A stretch of DNA of 64,000 bases, from assembly GCF_963855985.1 (NCBI RefSeq), contig NC_087109.1, positions 8,018,001 to 8,082,000 on the forward strand. The letters run 5' to 3'. This DNA is from Ostrinia nubilalis. Its lineage: Eukaryota > Arthropoda > Insecta > Lepidoptera > Crambidae. The position numbers were made by a program, and so were the translations under genes. Shown here piece after piece: positions 25,801 through 30,164 of this stretch; within the stretch, counting starts at the first letter, position 1; every line of letters starts with the position of its first letter. The notes below the pieces were generated by a model, which saw only the letters and a program-made list of their open reading frames with translations, did not search any database and had not been told where the DNA came from.

Positions 25801-28800
25801 CAACTGGTGAGTGCATATACGATAGCCCTCATTTAGCACAGCTTGTCTAGTAATACATCGGCCGTTTGGTGTAGTGGTTCAGAATGTGCTACTATGCCAA
25901 GAGGTCCCGGGTTCGATTCCCGGCCGGGCAGAAATTGAAATGATGAATTTTAATTTCTGTGACGGGTCTGGGTGTTACTATGTATAATATGTATGTATTT
26001 AAAAAAAAAAGTATATAAGTAGTATATCCGTTAAGCTAGCACCCATAACACAAGCATTAAGTTGCTTACTTTGGGGCTAGCTGGCGATGTGTGGAATTGT
26101 CTAAAGATTTACATAATTATATTATGTCTATGCAGAAATCGGTAGGAATAGTCAGCGTCAAATAGCTCGTAACACCCAAAATAGCCAAAAAGTTCGCAAA
26201 ACGTCTTTGTTACAATTGGAATAAAGTTGTGTTGTCAACTTTTTGGCCACTTTGGGTGTAACGAACTATTTAATGCTGCTGTACGAACATAGAAGTTTCA
26301 GTTTGCGCAGGAATCGGTCGTCATCGTTTCAGCCAAATGACGTCCACTGCTGGACAAAGGCCTCCCCCAAGGTTTTCCAAAAAGAGCGGTCCTGCGCCGC
26401 CTGCATCCAGGCACCTCCCACGACCTTCACCAGATCGTCAGTCCACCTACCTAGCGGGAGGCCTGCCCACACTACGTCGTCCGACTCTTTTTTATTATAT
26501 TTAATTGTTATTTTATTTTGTACTTGCATCGAATAAATACTTTTTCTTTCTTTCTCTGGTTATACTGCTTACCATAGGTCTATTATTCGGATCAGGAGCC
26601 CTAACGAATCTCTCAGGCGCCACGTAGCAGAGCCTGCGTCGAGACGTGTCGAAGAAATAACTGAAGTCCGCCGGGTTGTCGTCGGGGAGAAACGTCGGCT
26701 TGAATGACGCTATGTCGGTGAGAAGCACCCATAGCCATGACGTCACCATTATGTTCTCGAGCTGTGGAAAAATAAGCTTTATTAGCTAGAAATAGATCAT
26801 AAATGATGGTATAGAGGTGTTAAAGTTTAGCCAAAAAGATGTCCTGCAAATATCATCATAATATTATGTTCGATAATGATTAAGTCGGCCAGAATGACGC
26901 GATATATCGGTGAGAAGCACCCACAGTCATGACGTCACCATTTTGTTCTCCAGCTGTGGTAAAATAAAATAAGCTTTATTAGCTAGAAATGGACTGAAAT
27001 GAAATGACAAAAAAAAAGGATGTTTTCAAGGCGAGAGTGAATAGGCACAAAACACAGGGCAGATAATATGTACCATCCTAGCCTAGACTGCAACCCAATT
27101 AACATCAGGTGCGATTGTGGTCAAATATCTGCCTTGTTATGCATAAAAAAAATGTGGTAATTAATTATTATAAAATTTTAATTCGTGTCCAGAAATAAAT
27201 GTGTAAAATGATAGATTTTTTATTATGTCAATATTTTATACAATTTCATTTTGTGAAATGAAAAATCGAATAAAATTGTCACATTACTGACCCTAATTTT
27301 ATATACCTAGCGGAAGGAATATGTATTAACTTTGTAATGACCAAATAATGACTTGCCAGTGCCACTTTTATAAAGACTATGGAGAGAGACATACTTTCAT
27401 GGTGACTAAAGTCACCTGTGCGCGCGCGCCTTTACGTAAGTATTTAATATTGAGTTACATTTCTTTTTTTTTCAAACTGAAATTCACCCAAGTCATAGAC
27501 AAAAGCTAATTCCTGGTAATGGAGACATGTAAAGTGCCCCATAAGGGCTACCTTTTCTTTTTTTTATATTTACTATATTCTGACGTTCATAAGTGCCACT
27601 TGTGGTCTAAACTGAATAAATATTTTTAATTTTGATTTTTTGATTTTTATTTTAATCCCAAATGTAAATACCTTAATATCCCCATGGCAGATCCCCAGCT
27701 TATGCATCCGGTGCAGCGCGTACAGCACTTGGAAGGTGATCCACTTCTTCTCGAGGGCCGTGAGGAAGGGCCGCGTGGACATGCGGTCGTACACACTGTA
27801 TTTGCAATACTCGCGCATGAGAAGCCCTGCTTTGTCTGTGAGCTGAAATAACGTTAAAGTTAGCAGATTACTGTGAAAATATTATTTTCTATGTTTCTAC
27901 ATAAAGGCTTAAAAAACAGATTACTTAAATCTTAATTATTCATTCATAGAGTTTAGATTATTAGATCACAAGAATTTTAAGCATTACTATGAAACTATGA
28001 ATTTTTATATTGTTAACCGGAGCAATTAAACTTTCATTAAAAACTGCTTTTAAAGATTTAGAAAGAAAATGTAATAAACTAATAGACAGATTAGAACTTT
28101 TGCATGTGTAATATTCATGTGTTACTGGAATGATTTGAAAAAACTGCTCTTTTCAATTAAACAAATTAGAGGGTAGGTACAAATTACTGACGATTTTATA
28201 ATAACGTGTTTAGAACCATAATTGATATTTACAAATTTGGACCTAGTAGGTAGTCTTTAGGGACCTGATAACAATTACTGACTAAATTAAATAAATAGGT
28301 CTCAAACTTTTTATGTATAAACTAAAAATTAAATCAAAGGAAAATTGTAATAAGTGGGTAGTTTACACAAAATTCTTACAATAACTCTCTGGAATGGCAA
28401 GCAATTGAAGGCCGAAGCCAATTGCTCTTTGATCTTTAGGATCCGCTCCTTGTGTTCTGCCAGCGGCAGCGATGGGTCATGCACCGCGAACACTTTGACC
28501 ACGACCAGTCCCTCGCGGGATCTCGCTCGAGCCACTTTGAGGAACCTCGTAGAGCCCAAGCTGTAAATGATTTTTATTTATTTGCAAGTATCTTCGAAGG
28601 TTTTCAGTAGGGGTTGTATCAGGAAAAACTATTTTGATTGAGCTCTTATGCATGATTCATAGTGAAAAAAAGACTAAATACCTAAATCTATTTTTAAAAA
28701 GTTTTTAAACTACCCTCATAAAAATGAGGGCTGAGGAATCAATATCGAGAAAAGAAATTTCCTTAAAATATTTTATTATGAACATATTTCTACTACATAT

Positions 28801-29364
28801 TATTTACTGATTGTTTATTCTTTACTGTGTTTTATATCAGTTCATAATAATTACCATGTGGGTAATTATTTACTTAGTAAGGTAGTTAAAAATTAAACGG
28901 CATTTTTCTATCATAAAATAAAGGCCTTTAGAGCCAGTTTTGAAGCTAACTAATCACTTTTTGATTATTTAGTCAAAGTAAACATTTAATTTGGTCAATG
29001 ATAAGCTTGTATGACTACTTTTAATTAGTTTGGAGATACAGTTATTATAAATCTCTGTGTCTCCTTCAGCAATGCACTATTTATATTTATATTTAAATTG
29101 TGTTACTACCATTGTAAAAGTTTTGTGCAATAAAGAAATATTATTATTATTATTATTATTATAAAAATGCTCATATATTTGCTCATTAAAAAGTAAATAG
29201 TGGGTAGGTAAGTTTTGTTTCATCATTATAACAAAGGAGTGGTCGTTTTTATCTACAAACGAAATAGCGTACCTCTGATCAAAGGACAAGTCAACATGGT
29301 CGCTCAGGTAGTGCTCCACGGGGTATATTTGCGACGGAGCGACACCCACAAGCTGATTACCCAT
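1726..29364 (-). CDS. Vps15: Vps15/PIK3R4, regulatory pseudokinase subunit of class III PI3-kinase (3' end off the left edge)
   Basis: Membrane-anchored scaffold of the Vps34-Beclin complexes in autophagy and endosomal sorting. Exons from 5' to 3' on the minus strand, each with AG/GT borders and matching phases: 29364-29273, 28560-28380, 27842-27672, 26761-26573, 25484-25396, 23172-22963, 22494-22254, 21746-21582, 19759-19567, 18257-18148, 17645-17537, 16987-16839, 15829-15686, 14970-14854, 13770-13636, 12860-12782, 12641-12565, 12151-12018, 11678-11584, 7543-7427, 6562-6487, 6148-6114 (weak), 5972-5877, 5169-5047, 2756-2646, 1889-1726. The protein starts [13 protein letters not shown] (N-myristoylation glycine). 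It has a kinase-like domain with [14 protein letters not shown] and [10 protein letters not shown] in place of DFG, then HEAT repeats (for example [15 protein letters not shown]), a low-complexity linker, and WD repeats ([21 protein letters not shown]). About 1,134 residues are visible; the human protein has about 1,358, so the last WD blades lie off the left edge. Identity is certain; exons 21-22 are the weak part. Five exons carry junction-derived tandem arrays. Confidence 0.93.
1890..2645. other. Vps15 intron 25, no further feature
   Basis: This is an AT-rich intron between exons 25 and 26. Minus-strand reading frames at 2131-2582 are unrelated to the family. I see no repeat signature. Confidence 0.5.
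2846..3000. mobile_element. MITE with ~45-bp terminal inverted repeats and TAA target duplication
   Basis: The ends match as inverted repeats (TTTTCACACGTCCCGGTTGC against GCAACCGGGACGTGTGAAAA), extending through the CCGGCGCCGG core. The element is flanked by TAA at 2843-2845 and 3001-3003. It has no coding capacity. The 3-bp target site suggests a PIF/Harbinger-type element. Confidence 0.8.
3003..3080 (-). mobile_element. tRNA-like (SINE head) fragment
   Basis: On the minus strand the segment has an A-box-like start (TCAGTTGGAAGAGTAG) and a B box (GGTCGTGGGTTCAATTCCC), as in tRNA-derived SINEs. It abuts the MITE at 2846-3000. It lacks a convincing cloverleaf and acceptor stem, so I do not call a tRNA gene. 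Confidence 0.5.
3490..4843 (-). repeat. Tandem array B: nine x ~149 bp, derived from Vps15 exon 24 and its donor
   Basis: The motif gttacctgttgac recurs at 3495, 3644, about 3800, 3957, 4105, 4254, 4403, 4552 and 4701; the parental exon has it at 5042. On the minus strand each unit has an 84-nt exon piece (AACATGTTCGGG to GTCAACAG, encoding [13 protein letters not shown] and [10 protein letters not shown]) with an AG just before and GTAACG just after. It is separated by about 65 nt of intron-like sequence that includes a GTTCCAAG...CTTGGAAC hairpin. Units differ by point changes. Two units (near 4265 and 4414) have gacttatgcg, which places an in-frame TAA in the exon piece. Confidence 0.92.
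4847..5035. mobile_element. GC-rich MITE inserted into array B (family copy 1 of 3)
   Basis: Terminal repeats start GGCGAATATTACACTGC and end GTGTGATAATCGCC. TTA at 4844-4846 is repeated at 5036-5038, and other array units read gacttatacg uninterrupted at this point. The insertion therefore separates the parental exon 24 from its copies and is younger than the array. Related copies lie at 13357-13524 and 47867-48042. Confidence 0.85.
5047..5169 (-). CDS. Vps15: Vps15 exon 24 (WD-repeat exon, parent of array B)
   Basis: The acceptor TTCGTAG precedes 5169 and the donor AACAG/GTAACG follows 5047. It encodes [20 protein letters not shown] and then [20 protein letters not shown]. It joins exon 23 (HEHK) in phase 2 and leaves in phase 2. 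It is more diverged at third positions from the nine copies than they are from each other, as expected if the copies spread after an initial duplication. Confidence 0.9.
5465..5723. mobile_element. MITE with GAGGGCTATC ends
   Basis: The ends GAGGGCTATC and GATAGCCCTC form an inverted repeat, and inside are two related segments with cagtggcgcca. A second family member lies at 25633-25830. There is no coding capacity. A nested rearrangement makes the interior irregular. Confidence 0.5.
5877..5972 (-). CDS. Vps15: Vps15 exon 23
   Basis: The acceptor GTTACTAG precedes 5972 and the donor CACAA/GTAAGT follows 5877. It encodes [20 protein letters not shown] and LLAYLHEHK, matching human PPGWRPKGLLVAHLHEHK at the start of the WD domain. 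Confidence 0.9.
6114..6148 (-). CDS. Vps15: Possible Vps15 micro-exon 22 (35 nt)
   Basis: This is a GC-rich patch in AT-rich intron ending in a strong donor, GTCCAG/GTAAGT, and encoding [11 protein letters not shown] in the frame that enters exon 23. The start is uncertain: AAGAG allows 6148 or 6150. Phase does not fit the obvious donor of exon 21. It would fit if exon 21 used an alternative donor (TTG/GTTTTT at phase 0, or CTC/GTATGC at phase 1). An RT-PCR product across exons 20-23 would settle it. Confidence 0.4.
6225..6385. repeat. LINE-like 3' tail ending in (ATT)n
   Basis: The segment ends with gagaaataaagaattattatt and a run of ATT. A similar tail occurs at about 29,090-29,162. The ATT microsatellite tail suggests the 3' end of a non-LTR element. 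No coding remains. Confidence 0.4.
6487..6562 (-). CDS. Vps15: Vps15 exon 21 (coiled-coil linker before the WD domain)
   Basis: The acceptor GATTGCAG precedes 6562. The product [18 protein letters not shown] aligns with human CKTELQQLIQQKREQ. It joins exon 20 in phase 1. The 3' border is uncertain: AAG/GTTGGT at 6487 is a poor donor but keeps the frame directly into exon 23. It is too short to show as a long reading frame. Confidence 0.6.
7005..7388. mobile_element. Non-autonomous DNA transposon with ACAGGGTGTGGTTTTG ends
   Basis: The left end ACAGGGTGTGGTTTTG and the right end CAAAACCACACCCTGT are inverted, followed inside by inverted AACGCC/GGGGTGGTAGT segments. The GC-rich middle (7140-7230) has no gene I recognise. 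Confidence 0.7.
7427..7543 (-). CDS. Vps15: Vps15 exon 20 (Ala/Ser-rich linker) with tandem NAGNAG acceptor
   Basis: It encodes an alanine-rich linker ([20 protein letters not shown]) ending SASYVQ, with donor CAGT/GTGAGT. The acceptor reads ACAACAGCAG, so either AG (exon start 7543 or 7540) keeps the frame and adds or drops one alanine. It sits 3.9 kb from exon 19, across a transposon-filled intron. Confidence 0.75.
7587..7745 (+). mobile_element. RTE-type LINE 3' end fragment
   Basis: It contains the recurrent block ggtcgcggaaggtgcctgga...gtccagcagtggacgtc, which closes RTE-like LINEs in Lepidoptera, and ends in a (cgaa)n tail. Related fragments lie at 18770-19075, 19255-19440, 22690-22790, 26325-26485, 30003-30063 and 40985-41400. 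Confidence 0.6.
8019..8648. mobile_element. DNA transposon with GGCCCGGTTTCCAC ends, carrying a nested MITE
   Basis: The ends GGCCCGGTTTCCAC and GTGGAAACCGGGCC are inverted. It also carries internal subterminal inverted repeats (aaaaaacaatgtttggtcga and its complement near 8375 and 8570). Short relatives lie at 35092-35236 and 43199-43323. A different MITE sits inside at 8081-8235. Confidence 0.7.
8081..8235. mobile_element. MITE with GTGAGTTTAC ends (nested)
   Basis: It runs from tgtgagtttaca to gtaaactcacac, with a core (cttgaaagtt..cgctag.ggcgctg) shared with the element at 17830-17996. The interior includes a tttttacgcagtcg block in both copies. Confidence 0.6.
8925..9075. repeat. Interspersed repeat (probable LINE 3' end)
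   Basis: The same sequence occurs in reverse orientation at about 27,495-27,645: a tggagacatgtaaagtgccc block and a gacgttcataagtgccac block followed by an A/T-rich tail. The two copies mark a dispersed retroelement end. No coding sequence is visible. Confidence 0.5.
9101..9677 (+). mobile_element. Internally deleted mariner-like element
   Basis: Perfect terminal repeats TACTGGGTGGCGCAAAAGTA and TACTTTTGCGCCACCCAGTA include the TA target. Inside, the transposase start ([15 protein letters not shown]) at about 9223 jumps to the C-terminal part ([20 protein letters not shown], then [20 protein letters not shown]). The middle of the gene is therefore deleted and the frame is broken. The element cannot encode an active transposase. 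Confidence 0.85.
9708..11179. mobile_element. 1.47-kb fold-back Tc1-like element
   Basis: The ends ACACTCGCGAGCAAAAGT and ACTTTTGCTCGCGAGTGT start long inverted arms covering about 9708-10270 and 10440-11179. The loop (about 10,280-10,440, plus strand) encodes remnants of a Tc1 transposase ([23 protein letters not shown] in a mix of frames, and ETVAYGGG). The arms carry the same transposase flank in opposite orientation. It is a dead palindromic derivative sitting in Vps15 intron 19. Confidence 0.8.
11253..11518. mobile_element. Palindromic MITE with ACAGGGTGTT ends
   Basis: The arms (gggtatatgagccgacacta and its complement) surround an A/T core, and the ends are ACAGGGTGTTCGGTAAATGG and the near-complement ACACCCTGT. 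It lies only 66 bp from the 3' splice site-proximal side of exon 19. Confidence 0.75.
12335..12480. repeat. Possible degraded MITE in intron 17
   Basis: Weak inverted similarity is seen between ggtggattcgaccaaac and gtttggttgaatcgggcc. There are no clean ends. It is a low-confidence relic. Confidence 0.3.
13357..13524. mobile_element. GC-rich MITE (family copy 2) with TAA target duplication
   Basis: It begins gacgattatcacactgcacc and ends ggaataatcgcc, with TAA at 13354-13356 and 13525-13527. The interior (ttaatcattgtatgcaagta, cagtttgtatagaaaacacg) matches the copy at 47867-48042. Confidence 0.8.
13795..13930 (+). mobile_element. tRNA-derived SINE fragment
   Basis: An A-box-like tagccgaatggtgaaggggt is followed by the B box gggttcgaaccccgcc. 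The downstream tail (gtggtgagcccactcgtgac) is not tRNA. The spacing fits a SINE head rather than a functional tRNA, since no acceptor stem closes. Confidence 0.6.
13932..14062 (+). mobile_element. MITE-like repeat, related to 18465-18605
   Basis: The block cgcgactgtgcgacgggc, gcgagcgcgacagcaa and gcgagcaataaggatg occurs here, and partly reverse-complemented at 18465-18605. The two copies define a dispersed repeat with a hairpin-forming GC-rich half. Confidence 0.5.
14586..14821. mobile_element. hAT-type MITE with perfect 8-bp target duplication CCTTAATA
   Basis: The ends CAGTCTTTCCCAAAGTGGGC and AAGTTTGGGAACCGCTG are imperfect inverted repeats. CCTTAATA occurs at 14578-14585 and again at 14822-14829. 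The 8-bp duplication assigns it to hAT. It lies 32 bp beyond the donor of exon 14. Confidence 0.85.
14992..15099. mobile_element. Short MITE, CCGTTTTCACCATCAATC ends
   Basis: The left end CCGTTTTCACCATCAATCC and right end GGATTGATGGTGAAAACGG-like (aaaaaatagggattgatggt) form an inverted repeat. The second copy is 19447-19538. It lies about 20 bp upstream of the exon 14 acceptor, so it occupies the branch-point region. Confidence 0.7.
15100..15660. other. Vps15 intron 13, unassigned
   Basis: Reading frames of 72-80 codons on both strands at 15234-15545 overlap and match nothing I know. The stretch may be an old repeat. No gene is supported. Confidence 0.4.
16126..16250. repeat. Minisatellite, ~29-bp unit, about four copies
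   Basis: The unit gttctgtacgtagtacatgt plus ttattatgtt is repeated with small changes (gtgcgtagtacata, gtatgtagtacata). It directly abuts array C on its downstream (transcript) side. Confidence 0.8.
16258..16839 (-). repeat. Tandem array C: five x ~143 bp copies of the Vps15 exon 12 / donor junction
   Basis: The motif cacctgctgtagcagcggca occurs five times (near 16260, 16406, 16551, 16691 and 16837). On the minus strand each unit has the exon end ([20 protein letters not shown] and LLPLLQQ), a donor, and 46 bp of intron containing TGACGTCA, then re-enters the exon at GACAAGGAGG. That decamer occurs both in the exon and at the join, so it is the likely microhomology of the first duplication. 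The donors vary: GTGAGT, GTGAGT, GTAGTG, GTGAGT, GTGGGT in transcript order. Confidence 0.92.
16839..16987 (-). CDS. Vps15: Vps15 exon 12 (HEAT-repeat exon, parent of array C)
   Basis: The acceptor TATTCCAG precedes 16987 and the donor CAGCAG/GTGAGT follows 16839. It encodes [20 protein letters not shown] and [20 protein letters not shown], matching human [20 protein letters not shown] in position. The unit at its 3' end is the start of the array. Confidence 0.9.
17830..17996. mobile_element. MITE with TACCATGAGTTTACGTTA ends
   Basis: TACCATGAGTTTACGTTA is mirrored by TAACGTAAACTCATGGTA, with inner gtgctcgctagcgA/tcgctagcgagcac. It is a relative of the element at 8081-8235. Confidence 0.8.
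18465..18605 (-). mobile_element. MITE-like repeat, opposite orientation to 13932-14062
   Basis: It shares ccaaagctacgcatccttat (reverse complement) and the gcgacagcaatat hairpin with the other copy. It lies just downstream of the last exon 9 copy. Confidence 0.5.
18620..19240 (-). repeat. Two partial copies of Vps15 exon 9 with donors (array E, ~468-bp period)
   Basis: Copies of the exon's 3' part ([36 protein letters not shown]) end at donors near 19092 (GTAAGT) and 18624 (GTGAGT). The parental exon ends at 19567. The spacings are 469 and 468 bp. The 18.6-kb copy lacks about 30 bp in the middle. Each copy begins at the same point and is joined to a 3' LINE fragment, so the duplicated unit included the LINE piece. 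Confidence 0.88.
18770..19075 (+). mobile_element. RTE-type LINE 3' end fragment within array E
   Basis: It contains ggtcgcgggaagtatctaga and gtccagcagtggacgtcatt, a (cat)n run, then a second inverted LINE tail (ggacgtccactgctgaacat). The matching fragment at 19255-19440 occupies the same place in the next unit. Confidence 0.6.
19255..19440 (+). mobile_element. RTE-type LINE 3' fragment, second unit of array E
   Basis: It includes gacgaccacgggccgggaga and ggtcgcgggaagtatctaga, as in 18770-18945. It ends where the MITE at 19447 begins. Confidence 0.6.
19447..19538. mobile_element. Short MITE, second copy of the CCGTTTTCACC family
   Basis: GCCCGTTTTCACCATCAATC is mirrored by GATTGATGGTGAAAACGGGT. 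It is present in only one unit of array E, so it inserted after that duplication or was lost from the other unit. Confidence 0.75.
19567..19759 (-). CDS. Vps15: Vps15 exon 9 (HEAT-repeat exon, parent of array E)
   Basis: The acceptor TCCCACAG precedes 19759 and the donor ATAG/GTGAGT follows 19567. It encodes [40 protein letters not shown] and AYANSI, matching human LHFSNDSVPRVRAEA and NIYPEYILPG. Confidence 0.92.
20340..21746 (-). repeat. Tandem array D: nine x ~143 bp, derived from Vps15 exon 8 and its donor
   Basis: ccactcaccacgtaaggcag recurs nine times between 20414 and 21573, each on the minus strand being CTGCCTTACGTG/GTGAGTGG. The copies carry exon pieces (EGLILVA, then [12 protein letters not shown] in a shifted frame) but lack two internal exon blocks present in the parent. 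The 3'-most copy (20440-20510) retains part of the second block, so deletions accumulated unevenly. Each copy has TGACGTCA. A partial tenth unit is at 20340-20400. Confidence 0.92.
21582..21746 (-). CDS. Vps15: Vps15 exon 8 (HEAT-repeat exon, parent of array D)
   Basis: The acceptor CAAGACAG precedes 21746 and the donor TACGTG/GTGAGT follows 21582. It encodes [40 protein letters not shown] and [14 protein letters not shown], matching human [20 protein letters not shown] and VEILLDRITPYL. It is phase 0 at both ends. Confidence 0.9.
21822..21975. repeat. ~150-bp polypyrimidine tract
   Basis: This is a near-continuous C/T run (ctctctctctctatttttct and similar) on the plus strand, purine-rich on the Vps15 sense strand. 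It lies about 75 bp upstream of the exon 8 acceptor, in transcript order, and borders array D. Such tracts can form triplex DNA. Confidence 0.75.
22690..22790 (+). mobile_element. RTE-type LINE tail fragment
   Basis: ggttgcaggaagcacctaga and gaccattgtccagcaattga are diverged versions of the LINE tail seen elsewhere in this window. Confidence 0.5.
23557..24853 (+). mobile_element. Near-full-length but defective mariner-like element (1.3 kb)
   Basis: The ends TACGAGGGGCGGCTGAAAAG and CTTTTCAGCCGCCCCTCGTA are perfect inverted repeats with TA targets. A transposase start at 23718 ([20 protein letters not shown]) has a helix-turn-helix-like N-terminus with KDWIR, then a TGATAA-type stop interrupts it before [18 protein letters not shown]. 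Further stops and frameshifts follow to about 24,773. It lies in Vps15 intron 5, sense to the plus strand. Confidence 0.85.
25070..25395. repeat. Unclassified interspersed repeat, copy 1
   Basis: Blocks cttctgattaatttc, gggacaaacttgaccttcac and tagatcctggctacacagga also occur at 44,848-45,035. The present copy contains an extra 110 bp between the first two blocks. No coding sequence or clean ends are seen. Confidence 0.55.
25633..25830. mobile_element. MITE with GAGGGCTATC ends, second copy
   Basis: GAGGGCTATC and GATAGCCCTC are the termini, with two internal gtggcgcc-type blocks as in the element at 5465-5723. Confidence 0.6.
25858..26105 (+). mobile_element. tRNA-derived SINE
   Basis: The head ggccgtttggtgtagtggtt (A box) and gggttcgattcccggccggg (B box) is followed by a non-tRNA body (tctgtgacgggtctgggtgt, ttggggctagctggcgatgt). 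Head and body together are a typical lepidopteran SINE. It is oriented opposite to Vps15. Confidence 0.85.
26149..26282. mobile_element. MITE, AGTCAGCGTCAAATAG ends, copy 1
   Basis: It matches the better preserved copy at 47021-47151 (aaaagttcgcaaaacgtc, ttacaattggaataaagttg). The right end is degraded. Confidence 0.7.
26325..26485 (-). mobile_element. RTE-type LINE tail, antisense
   Basis: gacgtccactgctggacaaa and cctcccccaaggttttccaa are the reverse complement of the LINE tail at 7587-7745. Confidence 0.6.
26573..26761 (-). CDS. Vps15: Vps15 exon 4 (pseudokinase C-lobe)
   Basis: The acceptor TTCCACAG precedes 26761 and the donor CCTATG/GTAAGC follows 26573. It encodes [40 protein letters not shown] and [18 protein letters not shown], corresponding to human [20 protein letters not shown]. 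TDIAS replaces the metal-binding DFG, as is normal for this pseudokinase-like family. Confidence 0.95.
26884..26992 (-). pseudogene. Decoy copy of the Vps15 exon 4 acceptor and exon start
   Basis: About 108 bp are repeated from 26695-26802, with period about 189. They include intron, the acceptor CCACAG, and the exon start. The copy reads LENKMVTS and then TGA (26929-26927), where the true exon has TGG. It lies upstream of the true acceptor in the transcript, so use of it would end translation at once. It is more diverged than the donor-side arrays. Confidence 0.88.
27495..27645. repeat. Interspersed repeat, reverse copy of 8925-9075
   Basis: atggagacatgtaaagtgcc and gacgttcataagtgccactt match the other copy in reverse orientation. 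It ends about 30 bp before the donor of exon 3. Confidence 0.5.
28600..29070. other. Vps15 intron 1, AT-rich, no feature
   Basis: The stretch is A/T-rich with an (ATT)n run at about 29,137-29,161 at its end. No exon or repeat with clear ends is seen. Confidence 0.5.
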
Positions 29365-29640
29365 TATATTCCAAGTAATTAAATAAAAATATAACGAATT
29401 ACTCTTGTCACATCACTTTCACCAGTTTAACTTTGAAAATTCGTAGCAAACCAAAACTTTTCTTTGTCTATTACAACAAACGCTAAAGATTGTTGTGCTT
29501 GAAAAATCACACGATGCCCGCAGATTTTTTTAACACAATTTTTTGTTTTCAAAACACGAAACTGAACAGCTGTAATATTTTTGACACAACTGTGCGCAAC
29601 TGTGCGCAACAATAGTGACAGTGACACTAGTTAGTGAGGT
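29365..29640 (-). promoter_or_regulatory. 5' leader/promoter region of Vps15
   Basis: This is the gene-free DNA directly upstream of the Vps15 start codon at 29364. I see no clear TATA box. A doubled decamer-like stretch (gcaactgtgc twice, near 29590-29610) may mark a GC-richer initiation region. A 66-codon minus-strand reading frame at 29427-29627 resembles nothing I know and is probably leader or chance. The transcription start is not determined. Confidence 0.35.
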
Positions 29641-30002
29641 GCAGAGATGTGATTGAAAAATCGAGTCGAAGATAAGCGCTGCCGCTGGTGCTGATAACAT
29701 TTAACTACTTATCTAAAATGAACTCTGTAGGTACTGTTTGTTTAATTATAATATTCAAGCGTAAAGTACACAAATTCAGTAATCCATATCATGCTGCCAA
29801 CTTACGTTTGTTGGCTCTATACAAGTATCTGTCATATATTACGTTTGCAGATAATCGAGCAATTTAAGAAGAAGAGAGAACTTAAATAGATACAAGAATA
29901 ATTATGATACTCAATCAATACTCAATATGTTTATTGCTTCCTCAATAGTACCTACATAAGTAAATGACAATAATCAGTAAATAAGAAAGTATAAATAAAG
30001 TG

Positions 30003-30063
30003 TTCGTTCGTTCGTTTCAGCCAAAAGACGTCCACTGCTGGACAAAGGCCTCCCCCAAGGATT
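30003..30063 (-). mobile_element. RTE-type LINE tail, 60 bp
   Basis: cgttcgttcgtttcagccaa followed by gacgtccactgctggacaaa is the LINE tail in reverse orientation, here reduced to its terminus between Vps15 and SMAP. Confidence 0.55.
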
Positions 30064-30164
30064 TCCACAAATAAAGTGTAACTTCATCCATTTCAAGCGA
30101 GTGGCTTCTTTGGTCAAGTAAAAAACACTAGACCACTAGATTTTAATATTGTGCAGATGATTAT

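Noticed and set aside
25858..25935. tRNA gene candidate
   Set aside because: A and B boxes are present but the acceptor stem does not close and a SINE body follows. It is better called a SINE.
29427..29627. 66-codon minus-strand frame upstream of Vps15
   Set aside because: It lies in the probable leader or promoter, has no recognisable homology and is out of keeping with the clear MGNQL start.
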